Shown here: piece after piece, positions 57,237 to 64,000 of the stretch | Numbering within the stretch: position 1 is the stretch's first letter | Layout: each line of letters begins with the position of its first letter | Position numbers and translations under genes: made by a program | Notes under the pieces: generated by a model | Databases searched by the model: none | Seen by the model: only the letters and a program-made list of their open reading frames with translations | Told to the model about the DNA's origin: nothing | Assembly (NCBI RefSeq): GCF_014529535.1 | Contig: NW_023503409.1 | Coordinates: 4,278,390-4,342,389 of the forward strand | DNA from: Bradysia coprophila | Lineage: Eukaryota; Arthropoda; Insecta; Diptera; Sciaridae | Direction of reading: 5' to 3' | Length of the DNA stretch: 64,000 nt

Positions 57237-57720
57237 CTATGAATCTATGAGTGCGACTGAGCCGAAATACATGGAAAATCTTCGAACGAAGTATATCATC
57301 ATCATTCTAGGTTTTATTGCCTACTAAAAATAGCCGACATTTACAGTTTCGTTCAGTTATCACATACAATAGTCTCGTCAATTCAAAATCAAAAATTCAA
57401 AATTTCCAAAGAGTCGAAAATTTCCACTAAAGTTCCATAAAATTTCAATCAGGCTTTGTCGTTCAATATAACATTATTTCTCAACCTGTCTTCCACTTCC
57501 TTATCAACTAATATCACAGTGTTTCCGGGTCAGGCCAATTCCTCTTTATATAAAGCGTGACTGAACCAAAATACAGGGAAAATTGTCGAATTGAGAGTGC
57601 AGTGTATGAAGCCTGACCGAGCCAAAATTGAAGGAAAATGGTCGGACCGACGGGGATATTGTCGAACCGAGTGTATGAAGCGTGACTGACGCAAAATAAG
57701 TGGAAAACTGCTAATAGGTT
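57237..57720. repeat. Diverged tandem repeat
   Basis: GTGACTGA(A/C/G)CCAAAAT followed by GGAAAAT(T/G)GTCG(A/G) recurs at least four times, twice preceded by GTATGAAGC. Spacing is irregular, about 50-70 bp within 57550-57715, with an outlying copy near 57245. Confidence 0.5.
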
Positions 57721-58406
57721 GAATATTCTTACTGTAGATAAGCTTTTCGCCTGTAATAGCTCGTGTAAGAGCTCAAAAATACATCAGCATTGTACTTCCC
57801 TTCACTGTAAATCATGTTTTTGGTCATCAATTTTAATTCTTGCCTGAAATTGAACCTAAGATTTTTTCTTCACTTTGTAGATCCGTCTATAGATTTCTAT
57901 TTAAAGTTTTCACAGTCATCGTTTCCTATATAATTGTTTTCTATATCTTTTTGGACCATCCGTATCCGCTGAAAAGATGCTTCTTTGATATAGCTCAGCT
58001 CACTTTTTTTGCGGAATACAATTAATGCTCGAACGAATATCTTACACAAATCAAGACATGAATCAAAGTCTCGGAATTGAGTTGACACTGTGTAATTGTT
58101 ATACTTCAGTAAGGAAATACACAATTTAAAGAAAAAAATTATGAATTTGAACGAATTAAATCAGAGATTATGTGCATATTACATACCATAATTTTAAAAA
58201 CAATACATTGTAGACAATAAACACCAACATTGCGTGTGAAAATTGAATGTGTAGCAAAAAGAATAAGAGAATCGTTTTTTGTGTAGTAAAAATACAATTT
58301 TTTATATAACTCTTTGACATGATACAACAAAGTGTATATCCAATGTGTATGGCATTTTCTTTTCGTTTATTTCAGATATTTAAATTAATGACCGCGATGA
58401 AACGGC

Positions 58407-61400
58407 ATGGAATCAGCACTTCTACGCCAAATTCAGTCTATGCGAAGAGGATTTTTATCTAAGAGATCACTATCAATGGTGAGCAATTTTTTTTTTTAAT
58501 TATTAATTAAATTAAAGGAAGTGTATCGGCCGCGGCCGACTGTTTTCAGCATATTGTTTTTTGCTTAATTTGATTAAAAAGATCTGATTTTCAAACATAT
58601 TTAAAAATCAACTCAAATACGATCCAAAGCCTGAAGACATTTACCACAGCGTATCTCATAAGACATGCGTCAATTATACACAGCGCTTAGAGTTGTTATT
58701 TTTTCCTTATAATTAAACATTTTTGTTTGTTTTACGGTCTTTTTTACTTTGATACCAATTTAGTTGGTTTGAGATATCAATCGTGATCACGTTATGGTCC
58801 AATTTTTTTTGTTGTTGTCTTAAACGGACATAACATTCTTATTTAAATATTGCGTTTCAATTAAATTTTAACCTTAAGACATTTTGATTGATTGATTGAC
58901 AATGTACGATTTTGGTACAATTACATTTTTTTTTTATTTCTTCTACTTCAAATCTTTTAATAGACACGCTATGCATAGTAGCTACTTCAAGCTGTACGTA
59001 CATAGCAATTTATGCTGTATACTTTCAGACACAGTATTTAATTGTTTAACCATGATGGTCAATTATTTTTTAATTTAAATGCGTTGTAAATTGTACATAG
59101 GGTACAGATACGGGCTCGGACATTGTTACAATATCGAGGTTGGGTATATAATTAAATTGGTTTTAAGCATACATTTCCTGTACAGTATATCCTATACAAT
59201 GCACATTGTTTCTTCTTCAACGCAAAATTTTGATTTAAAAAAAAAGATCTGTCTTTTAGTCGAGACAGACATTTGAAAACCTCGTTTCTTTGGACACCGC
59301 TACCTTGTATGTAATTTAATTTCCTTTTAGAGAGTAGTAAAGAGAAGTGAAAAGTGGGACTAGTATTTACGAGTCATTTAAGTCTTACGTATTCGACGCA
59401 AATTTTCTTCTCAAAGGTTTACTTTATCAGGTTTGATGAAAAAGACTCGCGACTGAGTAAATATCTTTGTAATATTTACACAGACCCTTTAAGAGATAAG
59501 ATAAGATCTTTTCAGAAATAACCGAACCGAATTCTATGTATGCAAAGCACCAAGCATGGTAATAGAAAATTGTTTTTATGTCAAATATAGTAAAATTTAC
59601 ACTGACGGCCATGACCTTGCAACAGTGTAAAAATGCAAAATTACATATTACGCTGTCGTAATTTATTACTCTAGTTGACATGAGAGGACATCCATAAAAG
59701 GCGTCCGGAATTCAGTGTTGCCAGACAGAGTTGTAACTCAAGAAAGGCGAATCTTTGGAAGATAAATTTTAGATCTATCCCCCTTCTTTAACTGGTGTAT
59801 TTCGGTCATACATTTGACACCTCAGAAATTGACATTTATGGAGATATTAAAGATTTCAGACGTGTATGGCAACACTGAATTGCGAACGTCTTTTATGGCT
59901 GCTTCCTAATCAATACTCTATTAACTATGCCAGGTCATTTAATCTCTATGATATCTATGATATCCTTGTTCACTTCGCTTGTAGGTATTGCATCTTTCGT
60001 GTCTACATAAAATTTCTATTTGTTGTAGACGGGCGTCGTCGTTTCGTTGCTGGTTAATTGATTATTCCACACTCAGTTCAAGTTCAAGTAATTAACAATA
60101 AAAAATGAAAAATCATCCACATCATTGGGTATCACATATCGCTTTAACTTTGATCGTCAACATAGAAATTTTGAAAAAAGAAGAAGAAGAAGAAGAGAAA
60201 AAACCTTAATTTAATTGCTTTTATCCATTCAAGGTAATGGTGTTTAATGAACTCAACAGATTCATCATTAATTTAGTTGAAAGAGTGAATATTAGAAAAA
60301 GAAAAAAAGGTTTCATTGCTTCACAATAAATATCTCAAAAATCACACACACACATCATAATAATTCATCTGTGGAAGCTATTGTAATGAAAGAAAAAAAT
60401 GTTGTAAACACGAAATATTGTTTTTTTTGTGCTTAGTATGACCATAAATCATAATTAATCATTTTCATTTTCTTTAAATAAAATGGAAAAAATGCCAGCA
60501 GATAATTTAGATAATGATGGAGATATGTATACGACCGACACACAAGCGATTGCTTTAACACATAATATTTTGCCATCGCAGAGATCGATTGAGATATGTT
60601 TTGTTGAGCTGTGAATCAATCAGAAATTATATGTTATTACACAAAATTCGGTTCAAATTATTTTCAATTTGCTGTCTGTGATTGGGTCAACGACTTTTAC
60701 ACTTCCATATTACAAACAATTGGTTTTTTGCTTGTGGGCTTTTTTGTTGTTCGAATTTAATTTTGTGAACTCTAATGACTAACAAACATATATTTTGTCG
60801 GAGACCTGATTGAAATATCATTGTAATTACAGTTTTTATTCGGTAACAGCTAGGGTAACAGCGATATCTCCTCTTGTTCTTATTTGGGACTTTATTACAA
60901 CGATAATTGCAATAGGTCTAAAGACCATTCATCTTGATATCGTCTCTCAATAAAATAAAATTAGAAAACATTCTGTTTAAGATGAGTGGATGTGTCGTTG
61001 AAATGGCAACATTTAGGCGTCAAGTATTAGCTTTCAATAAAAATTAGTTTTGTTTGCAACTTATTTATACCAAAACTTTTTTAACTGCTACAAACAAATC
61101 TAATTTTTATTGAATTCATTTTTGTGGTGGTAACCACTGTGTCTATTGTCGTCTCTTATTTTTCCAAAAACGCAGAAATGTGGACTCTATAGTAATGGAT
61201 AGTAATTTCATTTAGGCGGAAAAATATTCGTTTTTTTGATGATTTTGATGACTAAACCAAAATATGTTTTTTGAAAAAAGTTAAACCATTAAAGCCCGAA
61301 AAAATGTGCTAGTGAGTTATTACTCAAAGACCAATTTTTCCTTCAAAAAAGATTTTGGTTCAAAACACTGAATATTTTCCCGCCTAAATGTAGGCTAAAA

Positions 61401-64000
61401 ATTTGCAAAGGGTACATTGCTCTTAATGTAATAGGGAATGTGAAAGCGAAAATGACTCACCTATCAAACTATAACCTTTTTTCAATAGAGTGTATACGGT
61501 GGCCTCTGCATTATAAGCATCTTTATGTGAAACAATAGCCGACTGACTATAGATTCCACATAAGATTTCTGTTCCACATAAATGAAAGTCAAATAAATTC
61601 TTTTTCATTCAGCGAATCATTTATTATTTTACAGACAATATTATCACCACCATCATCAGCAGCACCAACAACAACAGCAACAACAACAACCGAGAAACCG
61701 AGAATGGCACAACTTGAAACATTAGAAGCCAAGGTAATGTGTTCATCGATATACAAATTGCACTCATTCTTTTCATCGACATTATATTGTGTACACAATT
61801 CTCTCATGAACTTAAACTTTACCGCGGATAGTCACAAAATTGAAATTTATTTCATTTATATATCACTGTTGGAAATAGTTGAGAGCCTTTTGTGCATGCA
61901 ATGCAATATACTATATCACAGCGAGTCGATTCAATCTATTTTACATTAAAATTCCATTTTATTCGACACATATGAACATAGGATTTAATTTATGCATTTT
62001 CTGGAATTTTTACAATAACACCTTGGTTCACATAATTTATTCAAGAATTATTGCTCGACTGCATTTTCAGAACCAGTTCTTGTGCATATAATACACATCG
62101 GTGTTCTCGTTCATAATGTTAATATCAATGGTCGTTTTCCGCTAGATGATGCAAAGCAAAGATTTCGCTGGGAAAACATATTTTGTATTTGGGAAAATCG
62201 GTTATTCAGTTCATGCCATGCAGAATATTCAAAAAAATGTGCGGTAAATTGCATAAATTCGGATGACATAAAAAGAAACATTTAATTGTGCTCATAAAGG
62301 GACACACGTTTCACAATCTGACTTCCGATTCATTCAGATACTGTTGATTTGCACACAAATCAATTGCAATGCATAAAAACCACTTATAAAGAGCCAAATA
62401 AAACCGGTTGATGAAATGTATCCAGCATCCATTTATGTAGAATAACAACTTTTTGCTCAAATGAATGTTGAAGTTGAATTTATAAACAGACTTTCAACCG
62501 TGCATTGTTATTCTGACTGACCCATAATTGCTTAATTTATGTTATTTCCTTTTAGCTTCTGATGGTCATTCAATATTTTTACAATACACATTCGTCAATT
62601 GTAATTTTCAATTTTAGATGGCAAACATTGAAGTGTCGCTAAGTTCAAATACACCTCGACGACGTAAGGGCACATCGTTAGGTAGTGCATCCGCACGGGC
62701 CTCACCTCGACCAACCGAAAATCATCCATCCAAAGAACTGAGATCGGCGTTACAAGATCGAGAAGCTGTGATACAGAGTTTACGCGTACAATTGGGATTG
62801 GGCAAGTTGCCACGGCAGATGGGTACACCTTTAGAGGAAGGTGAAAGACCAGCGGCCGAACAACGATTGAATAGACTCCGAATTGACGCTGAAAATAAAC
62901 GAGTTGCGATAAGGAATTTGAAAGGAGCGCTTGACAAATTAGACATAACCGAGTAAGAATTGGATTGCTAGGAACAACAATTGGATTAATACTAATTGCA
63001 TTAATTTTAGCAACATTGATGTTCGTATACGGCAAGCTGAGCTGGAATATGCACTTGGCAGAGAAGAACTGCAACTGCTGTCGTTGGTGGAAGAAGCCAG
63101 AGCTCTACAGGCACGATTGGACAAATCGAAACCAGAAGCCAACACACTATTTAGTACCATTCAATCGGGAGTTAACTTGTCTCTACAAGCAGTTCAGGCC
63201 ACAGTTGGTCGTTGGGCAGCTTGTTCGAAATCTGATAGTCCAGGCCTATGGATCGAATGGGCATTGGATGGAGAAGGTCTATTTCGAGGCGATAGAATAC
63301 TCGAAGTAAACGGAAAAGTTATCAACTGTAAAACCAGAGAAGAATTGCAGAAGTTGACTGGCATATCAGGCAAGTGTCAGCTGGTTGTCGTAAGAAAACG
63401 TACAGTGCCGTTTCAGCAGCAACAATTGTTACAGTCCCAAGAAGACAATCAGCGTCTTCAACATCGTATTTCATACCTAGAAGACCAAGTAAAAGAGTTA
63501 CAGCTGCATAAAAGCGAACCACAATCACCAGTATTGAATCGTGAGAACAGCGCTCACATTACCAGCATAAGCATAACATCACCTCCAACCACTCCACCCG
63601 AAAAACCACAAATTTTCCAACGAGGAAATTTCGTAACAACAATCATTGGTGGAAAACCAGTGGATAGTCCTCCATCTAATCCAAAAAGTCATGTGACCAA
63701 AACCATCATTAAGGAAAATCATCGAAACGGTTCATCTAGAAATGATGGTGAAAATAACGATCATATTTCGCATAGCAGAGTAATGTCTGCGTCGAAGATT
63801 TCGATAAACAGTGATATTACCCATGCAAAACGAGAGCGTGAAAGACAACGGGAGAAAGAGTTAAGACGGGATGAGAGAGAACGGCAATACTTAACCAATA
63901 ACCACATCAATGGTAAAAGCAATCATCGATATAGCGAAGGCAGCAACCATTACCATGGGTATTCGTATGCACGTAGTGTTGAACACTTGAACTATGTTAA
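58407..64000 (+). CDS. Coiled-coil and PDZ-like protein, 5' part, continues off the right edge
   Basis: Exons 58407-58478, 61635-61733, 62618-62952 and 63011 to the edge join in frame. The start is MESALLRQIQSMRRGFLSKR. A Thr/Ala-rich linker follows, then EVSLSSNTPRRRKG, then a long helical stretch (ELRSALQDREAVIQSLRVQL to LEEARALQARLDKSK) that looks coiled-coil and HR1-like. Next is a PDZ-like fold with GLWIEWALDGEGLFRGDRIL and EVNGKVI, then another coiled coil (QRLQHRISYLEDQVKELQ), and a Ser/Asn-rich tail with a strongly charged RERERQREKELRRDERER run. It is likely a cytoplasmic scaffold near membranes or the cytoskeleton; I cannot name it. ATGs at 61704 and 62618 open the same frame and could be alternative starts. 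The 3' end is not in the window. Confidence 0.75.
61033..61114. repeat. 82-bp inverted repeat
   Basis: TTCAATAAAAATTAG then TTTGTTTGC pairs with ACAAACAAATC then TAATTTTTATTGAA, arms about 29 bp. Confidence 0.6.
61209..61390. repeat. 182-bp inverted-repeat element
   Basis: CATTTAGGCGGAAAAATATTC at the left pairs with GAATATTTTCCCGCCTAAATG at the right, with one mismatch. A further CATTTAGGCG at about 61010 may belong to a related, truncated copy. Confidence 0.6.
61734..62617 (+). other. Second intron of the PDZ-like gene
   Basis: About 884 bp without recognisable features; the short ORFs here are not supported. Confidence 0.5.

Larger units (their letters stand above)
55074..58406. other. 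Intergenic region right of the retrotransposon
   Basis: Includes a strong hairpin (55435-55525) and a diverged tandem repeat (57237-57720). No supported gene. The last ~30 bp before 58407 may be the 5' UTR of the next gene, after a TTTCAG that could be an acceptor for an upstream non-coding exon. Confidence 0.5.
58479..61634 (+). other. First intron of the PDZ-like gene
   Basis: About 3.2 kb, AT-rich. Contains a CA run near 60345, GAA runs near 60180, and two inverted repeats (61033-61114 and 61209-61390). No exons recognised. Confidence 0.5.

Noticed and set aside
1..64000. CRISPR arrays, bacterial operons, ribosomal RNA, riboswitches
   Set aside because: None seen. The gene structure is eukaryotic with spliceosomal introns, and no direct-repeat/spacer pattern or rRNA signature is present.

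Overview
The window is AT-rich insect nuclear DNA, probably dipteran. The evidence is short introns with GT-AG ends (mostly 50-120 bp), an arthropod-type ZAD zinc-finger gene, insect-like orthologues (d4, slv/SWEET, DJ-1, class I SLC2 sugar transporters), a BEL/Pao retrotransposon, elongator tRNA-Met genes, and many small inverted-repeat transposons. Which fly family it is cannot be settled by eye. A lower dipteran such as a fungus gnat would fit.

Layout. 0-1 kb: a doubtful 5' end of a minus-strand gene leaving the left edge. 1.8-3.2 kb (-): a complete 7-exon aldo-keto reductase. 5.1-7.1 kb (+): a 7-finger C2H2 protein. 9.2-10.5 kb (-): an intronless d4/DPF double-PHD gene. 10.7-12 kb (-): a broken reverse-transcriptase-type ORF split by a small palindromic transposon, plus an orphan ORF. 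12.5-13.3 kb (+): DJ-1. 13.4-15.4 kb and 16.5-20.8 kb (-): two tandem glucose-transporter paralogues with the same exon pattern, the second with two alternative first exons. 21.3-22.9 kb: a cluster of small inverted-repeat elements, one nested in another. 23.3-24.8 kb (+): slv/SWEET. 25.4 and 26.2 kb (-): two identical tRNA-Met(CAU). 26.5-28 kb (+): a ZAD plus 10-finger C2H2 protein. 29.5-30.4 kb (+): glyoxalase II. 33.4-36.1 kb: a large foldback element with nearly identical ~600-bp arms around a transposon-type protein fragment, itself invaded by a 408-bp palindrome with TTAA target duplications. 36-49 kb: gene-poor, with a 50-bp minisatellite and a 10-bp satellite at 46.4-47.1 kb. 49.05-55.07 kb: a complete BEL/Pao element with identical 208-bp LTRs and a 5-bp target duplication. 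58.4 kb to the end (+): the 5' part of a coiled-coil/PDZ-like protein that leaves the right edge.

The host genes are independent housekeeping, metabolic and transcription-factor genes rather than a pathway cluster, although three are sugar carriers (two SLC2, one SWEET). The unusual content is the mobile DNA. Inverted arms, empty sites and nested insertions let several elements be bounded from this sequence alone. The foldback element at 33.4-36.1 kb is the best candidate for something undescribed.
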